From Firm-04 sp045617625 (lineage in GTDB: Bacteria > Bacillota > Clostridia > Oscillospirales > Ruminococcaceae), in NCBI GenBank assembly GCA_045617625.1, contig JAZLJA010000023.1, positions 62,001 to 126,000 on the forward strand: 64,000 nucleotides of DNA. The letters run 5' to 3'. This document shows positions 1 to 8,650 of this stretch, in pieces (position 1 is the first letter of the stretch; every line of letters begins with the position of its first letter). Under the pieces are notes generated by a model. The model saw nothing but the letters and a program-made list of their open reading frames with translations. It did no database searches and was not told the origin of the DNA. Both the position numbers and the translations under genes were made by a program.

Positions 1-2
1 TT

Positions 3-272
3 GCTCCTTCAGAATTGAAGCTCAAAGAGGTTTGCGTTGATGTTGATTTCCACAAGTTTGAATCAACATTCTTTTATGAGTCAAACCGCTATGACCCATC
101 AAAGCTTGCATATCGTGAACGCACCATTCTGCTTATGCTGATTGCTGAAGAAATTACCGGTGACTTGACTGTATATCCCTGCATACGCACAGACAATCTT
201 ACGGAGAATCAACGTCAAACAGTGATTGAAACCTTGTATGAAACCGGCTATGACAAAATCTTTATTGAATAA
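3..272 (+). CDS. Hypothetical protein, 5' end cut off by window
   Basis: This reading frame is open from the left edge of the window (codon phase starts at base 3) to a TAA at 270-272, so about 90 residues of the C-terminus of a longer protein are visible. A TTG lies at 15, but nothing resembling a ribosome binding site precedes it and the frame stays open upstream, so it is probably internal. The visible part is mixed charged/hydrophobic with no cysteines grouped as metal ligands and no membrane segment. I do not recognise the family. A strong terminator follows immediately, so it is the last gene of its transcript. Confidence 0.6.
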   Translation, partial: APSELKLKEVCVDVDFHKFESTFFYESNRYDPSKLAYRERTILLMLIAEEITGDLTVYPCIRTDNLTENQRQTVIETLYETGYDKIFIE

Positions 273-273
273 T

Positions 274-318
274 AAAAGCCCCTCGGAAAGGATTGAATCC
301 TTTTCGAGGGGCTTTTTT
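274..318. terminator. Bidirectional rho-independent terminator
   Basis: A 12-bp GC-rich stem (AAAAGCCCCTCG at 274-285 pairing with CGAGGGGCTTTT at 305-316) is followed by a T run on the plus strand and has A-rich sequence on the other side. It lies between two convergent genes and can serve both. Confidence 0.9.
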
Positions 319-335
319 AGAATTCAGATTCTTTT

Positions 336-1163
336 TCAGCTGAACGAATGAGCCTCAAGAGAAGCATTGCTTGAGAAGTCTTTGCCTGCACCGCCTGATT
401 GAATTTCCATTGCGTTTGCATCGTAACGGAAACGCAAATCAAATCCGACAAATCCGGGATTATTCTCAACTTTCAAAATCATCGACCCGGTTTCGCCTTG
501 CTTGATGCTGACCACACCGGGCGTGAAATGCAGACCGGTTGCGTTTACCTTTTCAAGTTCGGGGGCAGTTGCATCGCCAACAACCACGTATCCGACTTCA
601 GCCGTAGCATCGAGTGTTTCAGCATTATAATTCGCAACGTCAAGGTGATAGAATTCAATCGGATAAACGCCGTCGGGAGCATCTTTTGATACTGCGATAT
701 CATAGACAAGGAACTCGCCGTTAAATTTGAAATTAGAACGCTTGGACATATCAAGCCAGAGTGCTTGGAAAGACTTCATCTGTGGCACGTAGTTCTTTTC
801 TGCATAGGAAGTTGCTAGCGTAGTACCAGTGTATTCAACCGTTACAGCCGCACCGCCTTTTTCTGTGACGGTGGTACCATTGATATCGGTTTGATTCACG
901 TAGCTTTTGCCGTCATCACCAACGACTGTCGTAACTGCGGGAACCTCTTCGATTTCATCATCAATGATTTCACCCAGGCTCAAATCATATCCGATCATAC
1001 CGTCACTATCTTCATGAATATGTGGATCTTCAACATCAACACTCTTGGACGAAGAACTTTCAGCAGTGGAAGTATCTGAACTGTTATCCTTTGTACAGGA
1101 GAAACAAGGCAGTGTCATTGCACCGACGAAAAGAACAGTCAAAGCTTTTTTTGTCATTTTCAT
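336..1163 (-). CDS. Cohesin-like lipoprotein with split cohesin halves
   Basis: A 275-residue exported protein. The N-terminus has a lysine-rich start, a hydrophobic core and Cys23 in a lipobox-like context (CFSC), followed by a Ser/Asp-rich spacer, so it is probably a lipoprotein on the outer face of the membrane. Residues about 120-195 resemble the second half of a cohesin domain (a KDAPDGVYPIEF-type strand, then a GYVVVG end). Residues about 205-265 resemble the first half of a cohesin (PGVVSIKQGETG, then NNPGFVGFDLRFRYD). The protein then stops, so neither cohesin looks complete in the normal order. AAAGGAG precedes the ATG and the gene has its own promoter. A role in holding dockerin proteins at the cell surface is inferred from the fold only. 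Confidence 0.7.
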   Translation of the reverse strand: MKMTKKALTVLFVGAMTLPCFSCTKDNSSDTSTAESSSSKSVDVEDPHIHEDSDGMIGYDLSLGEIIDDEIEEVPAVTTVVGDDGKSYVNQTDINGTTVTEKGGAAVTVEYTGTTLATSYAEKNYVPQMKSFQALWLDMSKRSNFKFNGEFLVYDIAVSKDAPDGVYPIEFYHLDVANYNAETLDATAEVGYVVVGDATAPELEKVNATGLHFTPGVVSIKQGETGSMILKVENNPGFVGFDLRFRYDANAMEIQSGGAGKDFSSNASLEAHSFS

Positions 1164-1211
1164 AATGAAAAACTCCTTTCACAATGAGACGGAACAGCTC
1201 CATCTGGTATC

Positions 1212-1240
1212 ATTATAATGCATTATGCACAAAAAGTCAA
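1212..1240 (-). promoter_or_regulatory. Sigma-70 promoter for cohesin-like lipoprotein
   Basis: On the minus strand TTGACT (1240-1235) and TATAAT (1217-1212) are separated by exactly 17 bases, about 50 bases upstream of the start codon at 1163. Confidence 0.85.
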
Positions 1241-1281
1241 GTGAAATTTTTGTGACAAAAGTTTCGGTTTCTTTACAGAAT

Positions 1282-2964
1282 TCACATTTCGGTACTTTGA
1301 AGCAATCTGTTAATTGCACTGAGAAGTGCATAGATTGAAGAAGTGACAATATCAGTATGAAGCCCAACGCCCCATTCGGTACGGTCATTTAAGCGAAGTT
1401 CAACATAAGAAACAGCTTTTGCACCCGAACCGTCTGCTAATGCGTGTTCGGTGTAAGTGTGGAGTGTGTAAGGGAGTTGAAGCATTGTTTTCAATGCATT
1501 GCTGACAGCGTCTAAGCGACCATTGCCTCTCCCGATAATTTCAGACTCTTTCTCCTGATATGAAACCTTAAGTTCAGCTGTGATGCCTTTTTCCTGACGG
1601 AAATGCATTTCCTTTACAAAAACAGGAGAAGAAAGATTCACAAGTTCTCCCAGGAAAATATCGTACACCTGGCTGCTTTGCAGTTCAGTTTTCATACGAT
1701 CAGAGTACAATTTTACCATTTGGCTGAAATAAAGGTGCATGTCACGCGGTAGATCCAATCCATACTGAGTACGAAGAATGTAAACAATTCCGCCTTTTCC
1801 AGACTGGCTGTTGATACGGATAATATCGGTTTCGTAGATCCTGCCGAAGTCGTTGGGGTCAACAGGAAGATAAGGAACATCCCAGATATGTTCCGGGTGC
1901 GTTTCACGAAAAGCAAACGATTTCGCGATTGCATCCTGATGCGACCCGCTAAACGCTGCATACACAAGTTCACCGCTATACGGCTGCCGCGCATATATCG
2001 GCATACCGGTCAATTCTTCAAAATTACTTGTCAGTTCTGAAAGACGAGACATATCAAGTTTCGGGTCGATCCCCTGCGAATAGAAATTCAGTGCAAGAAT
2101 TATCAGATCGACATTACCACTTCGCTCACCGTTTCCAAAAAGCGTTCCCTCAATACGATCTGCACCAGCCATCAATGCATACTCTGCACTGGCAACAGCG
2201 CACCCGCGGTCGTTATGTGGATGCACACTGATACAGATACCATCCTGCGGCATTAGGTTTTTCCGCAGGTACGCAATCTGATTGGCATAAATGTGAGGTA
2301 ATGAGACTTCAACAGTCGACGGAAGATTGATTACGACAGGTCGTTCTTTGCTTGGTTTCCAAATATCACAGACTGCTTGACAAACAGAACGTGCATAATC
2401 AGGTTCGGTCGCTGAGAAACCCTCAGGAGAGAATTCAAACCGAATGGCATTCGGGTCAGTGGAAGAAAGCCGCGCAGCCTCACAAATTTTCGCGCCATGC
2501 ACAGCCAAATTCAGGATATCATCTTTGGAAGCATGAAAAACCTGTTCGCGATGTGCCACAGATGTCGGTGTGTAAAGATGAACAATCACATGCTTTGCAC
2601 CTTCGATGGCGGCAAATGTTTTCTCCACAATATGAGTACGTGCCTGTGTCAAAACTTGTACAGTGACATCATCCGGAATGAGATCCTCATCAATCAGTTT
2701 GCGGCAAAATGTAAATTCCGTATCATTGGCTGCAGGAAAACCAATCTCTATCTCCTTGAAGCCGAGCGACACGAGCAATTGGAAGAATCTGATTTTAGCC
2801 GAAAGTTCCATTGGGCTCGCAAGTGCCTGATTTCCGTCGCGTAAATCGACACTGCACCAAATCGGTGGTTTGGAAAGCGGTTCCTGCGTCAGCCATTCCG
2901 AAGATGAATCAGGTGCTGTAAAATACTGAATCCCATATTTCTTATTGATTTCCCGGGATGTCAT
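1282..2964 (-). CDS. leuA: 2-isopropylmalate synthase
   Basis: Catalyses the first committed step of leucine synthesis: acetyl-CoA plus 2-oxoisovalerate to 2-isopropylmalate, in the cytoplasm. At 560 residues it matches the longer LeuA type (Mycobacterium-like) and not the roughly 510-residue E. coli type. The TIM-barrel signature DLRDGNQ is at residues 40-46 and an HPHNDRG metal/substrate motif lies near residue 250. The C-terminal part (about 420-555) fits the leucine-binding regulatory domain. The ATG at 2964 has AAAGGAGG eight bases upstream and lies inside the 3' end of the ABC permease gene (overlap 23 bases), so the two are probably co-transcribed and translationally coupled. The exporter operon partner is unusual for leuA. 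Confidence 0.93.
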   Translation of the reverse strand: MTSREINKKYGIQYFTAPDSSSEWLTQEPLSKPPIWCSVDLRDGNQALASPMELSAKIRFFQLLVSLGFKEIEIGFPAANDTEFTFCRKLIDEDLIPDDVTVQVLTQARTHIVEKTFAAIEGAKHVIVHLYTPTSVAHREQVFHASKDDILNLAVHGAKICEAARLSSTDPNAIRFEFSPEGFSATEPDYARSVCQAVCDIWKPSKERPVVINLPSTVEVSLPHIYANQIAYLRKNLMPQDGICISVHPHNDRGCAVASAEYALMAGADRIEGTLFGNGERSGNVDLIILALNFYSQGIDPKLDMSRLSELTSNFEELTGMPIYARQPYSGELVYAAFSGSHQDAIAKSFAFRETHPEHIWDVPYLPVDPNDFGRIYETDIIRINSQSGKGGIVYILRTQYGLDLPRDMHLYFSQMVKLYSDRMKTELQSSQVYDIFLGELVNLSSPVFVKEMHFRQEKGITAELKVSYQEKESEIIGRGNGRLDAVSNALKTMLQLPYTLHTYTEHALADGSGAKAVSYVELRLNDRTEWGVGLHTDIVTSSIYALLSAINRLLQSTEM

Positions 2965-4342
2965 GGGAGTTGCCTCCTTTTACGTCTTTCGCAGACTTTG
3001 CTGTTTTGAACATTTCAAGCAGCTGCTTCGGCGTGGGCGGATTTCCGCGGTAAAGCACAAGCAGCTTATAAATTCCTGCAGCAATATAAATAAATATCCC
3101 GCAGAATATCAGTGTGATAACACCGGAAATCAAAGCGGTTTCAATCGATGCTTTCCCAAGAAGAAGCTGTCCCGGTAAAACGAGAAGTGCTGTAAACGGA
3201 AAATAATTCATCCAGGGCGAAGTCACGAGAATACTGTCGGTGCTTTCGGGTGATCCTAAACAGAGGAAGAAACTGAAAATCAGAAGAAGCACGAAAATGT
3301 AGTTGGTCTTTCCAAGGTCTTCTGACTTCGATGCTAATGCGCCGCTAATCGTGGCAATGGACAAGTAAAGAAAACATCCCAGTGAAAAAATGATAATCGC
3401 CATAATCACGCCTGACACAGACAGCATTGAGGAATCAATCAGAATGTCTTTGATCGCGCCTGCTGCACCGGAATCGGTGTTTTCTGCGGGTGCCAAAGCA
3501 ATCGCAAATATCGACCCGCTGGCACTGCCGCCAACCAAAGCAAAAATCCAAACAACAAATTGAAGGACTGCCGAAAACGAAACCGCGAGTAGTTTCCCTA
3601 GCACCAGTGCAAAAGGATGAACAGATGTAAGCATAGTGTCCATTAGTTTGTTCGATTTTTCAAGGAGAATCGTATTTCCGACAGCCTGCCCGTAAAGCAG
3701 AACCATCATATACACCAACATGACAACCAAAAGCGGGAGCATAACAGAGACCATCTCCGACATTTCATTCTCATCTGAGATTTCTTCTCCTTCGGCGGAA
3801 AGTTTGACAACATCGGCAGTGATCGGTGTGGAAACCAATGCAGCGGAAGTTTCATCGATACCTGATTTCTGAATTTTCGCTTTCATAAAGAAATCCTCAA
3901 CAAAAGAACAGAAAGAATAAGCGTCGCTTCGCTTAATTTCAGAATTATCAGGAATATATGTAGTAAGGAAATATGTATCTTCTGCATAGGATACTTGCAA
4001 AATCAAAGTATCATTCGGTGATGAAATTGCGGAGATTGCAGAATCAACAGAATCAAACGCTGTATAGTTGACAGCATCATATTTGCCGCATGTTTTCAAA
4101 TAGGCAAAGTCGATCGGATTTGCGGATTGATCGCACACGAATACAGACTTGATTTTGTTTTCCTTTTCATCCGTTTTTGTTTTATTAGTCACAAGAACAA
4201 TGAGACTCAATACGAGCGGAATGCCGAGCACTAACATAAGCCCGATAATCAGCGTCGATAAAAACCATCCTTTGGAACTGCAAATATCACGCAGTGTGAA
4301 GCGAAAAACATGCTTCCATCCGCGAAAAAGAATGTTTTTCAT
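2942..4342 (-). CDS. ABC-2 type transporter permease (NatB-like)
   Basis: A 466-residue permease with one N-terminal membrane segment (about residues 29-52), a large extracytoplasmic domain (about 60-200) and a block of five to six C-terminal membrane helices. This is the layout of the ABC-2/NatB export permease family. It lacks an ATPase domain. Its start overlaps the stop of the preceding permease by four bases (ATGA type), and the ATPase gene lies just upstream, so the three form one transporter, probably with a heteromeric membrane part. The substrate is unknown; related NatAB systems export Na+ or lipophilic compounds. The two permeases share the same layout and a similar end (YRGG/YRGN-P-KQ), so they are probably paralogues. 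Confidence 0.85.
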   Translation of the reverse strand: MKNILFRGWKHVFRFTLRDICSSKGWFLSTLIIGLMLVLGIPLVLSLIVLVTNKTKTDEKENKIKSVFVCDQSANPIDFAYLKTCGKYDAVNYTAFDSVDSAISAISSPNDTLILQVSYAEDTYFLTTYIPDNSEIKRSDAYSFCSFVEDFFMKAKIQKSGIDETSAALVSTPITADVVKLSAEGEEISDENEMSEMVSVMLPLLVVMLVYMMVLLYGQAVGNTILLEKSNKLMDTMLTSVHPFALVLGKLLAVSFSAVLQFVVWIFALVGGSASGSIFAIALAPAENTDSGAAGAIKDILIDSSMLSVSGVIMAIIIFSLGCFLYLSIATISGALASKSEDLGKTNYIFVLLLIFSFFLCLGSPESTDSILVTSPWMNYFPFTALLVLPGQLLLGKASIETALISGVITLIFCGIFIYIAAGIYKLLVLYRGNPPTPKQLLEMFKTAKSAKDVKGGNSHDIPGNQ

Positions 4343-5673
4343 TTCGTGTCACGCTCCTTTCCTTCTGCGCGATTTGCTTGCAGCATCTTTCGATACTGCT
4401 TGAATGACGGAAATCCGCCACGATAAAGAATCATCATTTGATATGTTTTTCCGGCAAGCTTCGCCAGAAATACTATAGCCGCGATTTGGATTGCAAAGCT
4501 TAATATCAAAATTCCAATTCCAATCTTGCCGCAGACGAAATTCGTCGGTGCTACAAAAATAGCAGTCAGCGGGAATAACGACATTACAATATTTAATGCT
4601 TCACTGCTAAACAACGGTGAAATCAGCGCAACAGTATATCCTACCATAATCATAAGCATTACAATCAGGGAGGCAGACTGAATATCATCCGTTTTTGAAC
4701 AGCAGGAACCAACAATACTGCATATCAGGGAAATGATCGAATATGCCAATATCACCCCGATCATCGCCAATAGAAGATCGGACAACGTAATGCTATCAAC
4801 CAAATTGGATATACCGATTCTATCCATTAAAGCAACAACAGCATCAACATCTCCCCTTGATTTCGCAAGCAACAGAGAAATCAAGAATGGAACAACAAAA
4901 GCAAGCAAGCCGACAAAAATAAACGTAGTTGCCGCGAGGATTTTACCGATCATTAACGCCATCGGGTCAATGCTGACAAGCAAAGTTTCTACCAGCTTGG
5001 ACATTTTTTCCTCAAGACAAAGCGATAGAATATATGCCATAGCCATTGTAGAGAGCAGCAAGATCAAATAGCAATAGAAATCCGTAACAAGATTATGCGT
5101 ATCAAAATCCGCTTCATCACCGTCAGATACATATTCCGACACGGTTTCTACCGTTGAAACGGAATTTGCATCAAGAATTGAAAGCTGTTCTCCTGTGATT
5201 GAAAGAGACTTCAGCATGCCTTGATAGACAACATCTGATGCTGCTTGCGCAAGCGACTCTAAATCAGAAGATGAAAAGTCTGTTTCTTCAGAATAAAGTA
5301 CATGGGTGCTGATGCCGGACTCCTCGTTCATAGAGATTGTAAGAGCGGCAGTTTTCTTTTCAGATGAAGCAAGCAAAGAACCGAAATTGTCATCTGATGT
5401 TTCTGTTTCCAAAAATTCGATTTCACTGTATATAGGATTCTGTTTCAATAATTCAATATCAAAAGGATATGTCGTATCGTTACGTATGTATAGGGTCTGA
5501 ACATCGGTAAAGTCAGCCTCATGTTTCTGTGAAAAAATGTTGATCAGCGGAACAACTGCAAATCCCAATGCACACAATATTATAAGCAGGATTTTGACAG
5601 AAATTGCTTTATAATGCTGCTGCAGCGAAAAACAATAGACAGCCTTTGTCCCGCGCAGAGCATTATTCTTCAT
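4339..5673 (-). CDS. ABC-2 type transporter permease (NatB-like)
   Basis: A 444-residue ABC-2 export permease with a membrane segment near residues 25-48, an extracytoplasmic domain rich in Ser/Glu/Asp (about 55-185) and six predicted C-terminal helices. It is paralogous to the next gene in the operon. The start codon overlaps the end of the ATPase gene by 11 bases. It would form the membrane half of the exporter with its neighbour. The substrate cannot be read from the sequence. Confidence 0.85.
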   Translation of the reverse strand: MKNNALRGTKAVYCFSLQQHYKAISVKILLIILCALGFAVVPLINIFSQKHEADFTDVQTLYIRNDTTYPFDIELLKQNPIYSEIEFLETETSDDNFGSLLASSEKKTAALTISMNEESGISTHVLYSEETDFSSSDLESLAQAASDVVYQGMLKSLSITGEQLSILDANSVSTVETVSEYVSDGDEADFDTHNLVTDFYCYLILLLSTMAMAYILSLCLEEKMSKLVETLLVSIDPMALMIGKILAATTFIFVGLLAFVVPFLISLLLAKSRGDVDAVVALMDRIGISNLVDSITLSDLLLAMIGVILAYSIISLICSIVGSCCSKTDDIQSASLIVMLMIMVGYTVALISPLFSSEALNIVMSLFPLTAIFVAPTNFVCGKIGIGILILSFAIQIAAIVFLAKLAGKTYQMMILYRGGFPSFKQYRKMLQANRAEGKERDTK

Positions 5674-6598
5674 GTGTATCGCCTACCTTTTCGACAAAGA
5701 TCTCATGCAGACTCGGCTCACGAAGTTCAAAGGCAACCAATAGTACATTGTCATCAACCAAAGATTTCAGCAATCGGTTTGCCTGCTCATCACCTGTGAC
5801 TCTGCATTGATATGTAAAACCAACTTGTGAAAGCAGTGTAACACCTGCCTTTTCGATATATTCTTTGATTTCCTGCTCGGCTTTGATAAACAGATTGATT
5901 CGCCCATAGCTTTTCTTGATATCAGCCAGATTACCCTGCAAAACGGTTTTGCTACGGTCAAGAATCGTCAGATCCGTGCAAAACTCTTCGATGGTTTCCA
6001 TCTGGTGACTTGACATGATGAGATATTTGCCTTTTTCAATTTCTTCGCGAATAATGCCTTTGAACAGATCTGCATTGACCGGATCAAGTCCGGAAAGAGG
6101 CTCATCCAGAATAATAAGTTCAGGATCAGAAAGCAGTGCAACCATCAATTGAATTTTTTGCTGATTTCCCTTTGAAAGCTGATCAGCTTTTCTCTGCTTG
6201 ACAGGTTTGGCTCCGGTCTGCTCAGGATGAAGATATTCCATAGCTTCGAGGCGAGATCCCCAATATTCTATGCGTTTCTTTGCATCAGCCTTGGATACTC
6301 CGCGCAGCGACGCGAAATAAAGGAGCTGATCCATCAGACCACATTTTGGGTATAGTCCGCGTTCTTCTGCGAGATATCCGACATTACAGGACTTGGTTGT
6401 AAGCGGTTTATCGTTCCACATGACAGTGCCGCTGTCACGGCTCAGCATTCCAAGCATCATACGGATGGATGTGGTCTTTCCTGCACCATTTGTTCCGAGA
6501 AGTGCATAGACACCCGCATGAGGCATGGAAAAACTTAAGTGATCCACAACAACTTTTTCACCGTATCGTTTACATAAATCTTTTACTTCAATACTCAT
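5663..6598 (-). CDS. ABC transporter ATP-binding protein (NatA-like)
   Basis: The 311-residue ATPase of the exporter. Walker A is GTNGAGKTT (35-43), the ABC signature is LSKGNQQ (about 141-147), Walker B plus D-loop is LIILDEPLSGLDP (about 159-171), and a switch His occurs in SSHQME. The C-terminal 90 residues form the extra domain typical of the NatA/CcmA group. The ATG at 6598 is chosen because GGAGGAC lies ten bases upstream; a nearer ATG runs straight into a stop. First gene of a four-gene minus-strand operon: ATPase, two permeases, leuA. Confidence 0.92.
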   Translation of the reverse strand: MSIEVKDLCKRYGEKVVVDHLSFSMPHAGVYALLGTNGAGKTTSIRMMLGMLSRDSGTVMWNDKPLTTKSCNVGYLAEERGLYPKCGLMDQLLYFASLRGVSKADAKKRIEYWGSRLEAMEYLHPEQTGAKPVKQRKADQLSKGNQQKIQLMVALLSDPELIILDEPLSGLDPVNADLFKGIIREEIEKGKYLIMSSHQMETIEEFCTDLTILDRSKTVLQGNLADIKKSYGRINLFIKAEQEIKEYIEKAGVTLLSQVGFTYQCRVTGDEQANRLLKSLVDDNVLLVAFELREPSLHEIFVEKVGDTHEE

Positions 6599-6675
6599 TT
6601 CATTATGTCCTCCGAGCAGAATAATGAGACTTACTCTCTGGATTTCTGCTTATCGTCTACAAAAATCCAGAATAT

Positions 6676-6704
6676 ATTATAGCATATTTCAAAATGAAAT
6701 AAAA
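6676..6704 (-). promoter_or_regulatory. Putative extended -10 promoter for ABC exporter operon
   Basis: On the minus strand TGCTATAAT (-10 at 6681-6676) is an extended -10 element. The -35 position is only T-rich (TTTTAT). The 303-base intergenic region 6599-6901 otherwise holds the plus-strand promoter at 6835 and A/T-rich sequence with no visible gene. Confidence 0.45.
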
Positions 6705-6834
6705 GCATTTCCGCTCCGATTTATGAAAAGCAACTTATTTTACAGTGCCTATTTTTCGCTTTTTAGGGATATTCTATGATTTCATACGGATATTATTGGA
6801 AATTTGTGCAAAAAAGCGTTTTTCTCCAAAATCC

Positions 6835-6863
6835 TTGACGAAAAAACATTTTTGTGCGATAAT
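6835..6863 (+). promoter_or_regulatory. Sigma-70 promoter for COG2426 transporter
   Basis: TTGACG (6835-6840) and GATAAT (6858-6863) are 17 bases apart, with a TG extension before the -10. The start codon at 6902 follows, with AAAGGA as ribosome binding site. Confidence 0.7.
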
Positions 6864-6901
6864 ATACTGGATGTTAAAAAACCATTGAAAGGATTACTAT
6901 A

Positions 6902-7450
6902 ATGACTCTGTGTTTGGCACTTGCATTCAGCGGCACGGAAGAACTTGCAGAAAAGCTGACCAATGCACTTGGTGGTCTTCCCCCGCTTTTGGTTGTTTTT
7001 TTGATCTCAATGATTCCGATTCTGGAGCTTCGCGGCGGTCTGATTGCCGCATCATTGCTTAATATTCCTATGTGGACAGCTGCCGGTGTCTGCATTCTCG
7101 GAAACATCATTCCAATCCCGTTTATTCTGTTCTTTATCGAAAAAATACTTGACTGGATGGGTGAATGCAAATTCGGTTGGATGCGAAAGCTTTCACAATG
7201 GCTGCGCGGAAAAGCAGATGGACCCAAAGCAGAAAAAATTCGCAAGGTGGAGTTTGCAGGACTGCTTTTGTTTGTCGGTATTCCCCTCCCGGGAACCGGT
7301 GCATGGACGGGCAGTTTAATCGCAGCTTTGCTTCATGTCAAGATGAAGAAATCCGTTCCTGCAATTTTCCTCGGATTGATTATGGCAACGATTATCATGT
7401 GCCTGATTTTTTATGGTGGAATGTCAGCACTTATCAATCTTTTTTCATAA
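6902..7450 (+). CDS. COG2426 small multidrug export family membrane protein
   Basis: A 182-residue membrane protein with about four hydrophobic segments. It resembles the Sm_multidrug_ex/COG2426 family: an ELRGGLIAA segment after the first helix, an IPIPFILFF helix, a basic cytoplasmic loop, and the conserved FVGIPLPGTGAWTGSLIAALL stretch. The family name refers to multidrug export but the function is poorly tested. Single-gene transcript with its own promoter, followed by a hairpin at 7456-7489. Confidence 0.85.
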   Translation: MTLCLALAFSGTEELAEKLTNALGGLPPLLVVFLISMIPILELRGGLIAASLLNIPMWTAAGVCILGNIIPIPFILFFIEKILDWMGECKFGWMRKLSQWLRGKADGPKAEKIRKVEFAGLLLFVGIPLPGTGAWTGSLIAALLHVKMKKSVPAIFLGLIMATIIMCLIFYGGMSALINLFS

Positions 7451-7455
7451 GTCTT

Positions 7456-7489
7456 GAAAGGCATTGTCGGTTTTGCGGCAATGCCTTTC
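7456..7489 (+). terminator. Hairpin, possible weak terminator
   Basis: An 11-bp perfect stem (GAAAGGCATTG / CAATGCCTTTC) six bases after the stop of the preceding gene. No T run follows, so termination is uncertain. The rest of the gap to 7636 shows nothing I can name. Confidence 0.5.
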
Positions 7490-7636
7490 CTATCGGCATA
7501 TATTTCTTGTGCAAAAAGATAAATTTGTCGGAATATCGAAAAAAACAAGAGGGATTTCCCAATCTGAATTCGTATAGATAAATAGACACCTCAGAATTCC
7601 CGTGTGCCATGTCCCATGAGAGAAGGAGATGCCCAT

Positions 7637-8629
7637 ATGACGATCCGTGAAGAACTTGAACAACTCGAATCCTCTTTTCTTTGTGAATATGCCTGCAAAT
7701 CGACAGACGGACTGCGCCGCCGCAGGGAAACACCCTGTCCTTACCGCACAGAGTTCCAGCGCGATCGAGATCGTATTCTGCACAGCAGCGCCTTTCGACG
7801 TCTGAAACGTAAAACACAGGTTTTTCTTTCCCCGATTGGCGATCACTACCGCACACGTCTGACACATACGCTCGAAGTTGCTCAAATTGCACGCACGATG
7901 GCACGAGCACTTCGGCTCAATGAGGACTTGACGGAAGCCATCGCGCTTGGACATGATTTGGGTCATTCACCTTTCGGTCATGCAGGTGAGGCAGCTCTGA
8001 ACGCAATCTGTCCCACAGGATATAAGCACTACATCCAAAGTGTACGTGTCGTTCATTATATCGAAAAAGACGGAAAAGGTCTGAATCTGACGATGCAGGT
8101 GAAAAACGGCATCGCCTGCCATACCAACCGTGTTGCCGCAACAGAAGAAGGTAACCTGGTTCGTTTGGCCGACCGCATCGCATACATCAACCATGATATT
8201 GATGACGCCATTCGCGGCGGTATTTTGCGAAACGAAGATCTGCCCCGTGAATGTGTTGATATTCTTGGCGATACAAAATCCAAACGCATCACAACCATGC
8301 TGGCATCGGTGATTGAACATGGTCCGAAAGCAGTAGGGCTGACGCCTGACGTTCAAGCGGCACAAGATAAGCTTCACTTGTTTTTGCAGGAGAATGTGTA
8401 CACAAACTCCGCCGCTAAAATGGAAGAACCCAAAGCCAAGGCTCTGATCACGAGACTTTATGATTACTATATCCGAAATATAGACGCTCTCCCTGCTGAC
8501 TATAAACATATTGCAGAACGCATGAACATTCATCGTGCTGTCTGTGACTATATCGCCGGTATGAGCGATGATTATGCGATCTGGATGTATGAGAAAATAT
8601 TCATTCCGCGTTCGTGGGATGTCAGATAA
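7637..8629 (+). CDS. dgt: dGTP triphosphohydrolase-like HD protein
   Basis: A 330-residue cytoplasmic HD-domain phosphohydrolase of the Dgt family, expected to cleave dNTPs to deoxynucleoside and triphosphate. Visible motifs are RLKRKTQVF, the metal-binding H77 and HD pair H106-D107 in LGHDLGHSPFGHAGE, and a later D in RLADRIAYINHDIDDA. The ATG at 7637 is preferred over an upstream ATG at 7604 because AAGGAG lies eight bases before it. The order dgt-dnaG-rpoD is the conserved Firmicutes macromolecular-synthesis arrangement, so it is probably co-transcribed with primase. Confidence 0.9.
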   Translation: MTIREELEQLESSFLCEYACKSTDGLRRRRETPCPYRTEFQRDRDRILHSSAFRRLKRKTQVFLSPIGDHYRTRLTHTLEVAQIARTMARALRLNEDLTEAIALGHDLGHSPFGHAGEAALNAICPTGYKHYIQSVRVVHYIEKDGKGLNLTMQVKNGIACHTNRVAATEEGNLVRLADRIAYINHDIDDAIRGGILRNEDLPRECVDILGDTKSKRITTMLASVIEHGPKAVGLTPDVQAAQDKLHLFLQENVYTNSAAKMEEPKAKALITRLYDYYIRNIDALPADYKHIAERMNIHRAVCDYIAGMSDDYAIWMYEKIFIPRSWDVR

Positions 8630-8650
8630 CAGAAAGGCAGGTGCAGCGTT

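Noticed and set aside
399..689. Plus-strand open frame inside the cohesin-like gene
   Set aside because: No ribosome binding site, and the minus-strand frame has a promoter, signal peptide and domain similarity.
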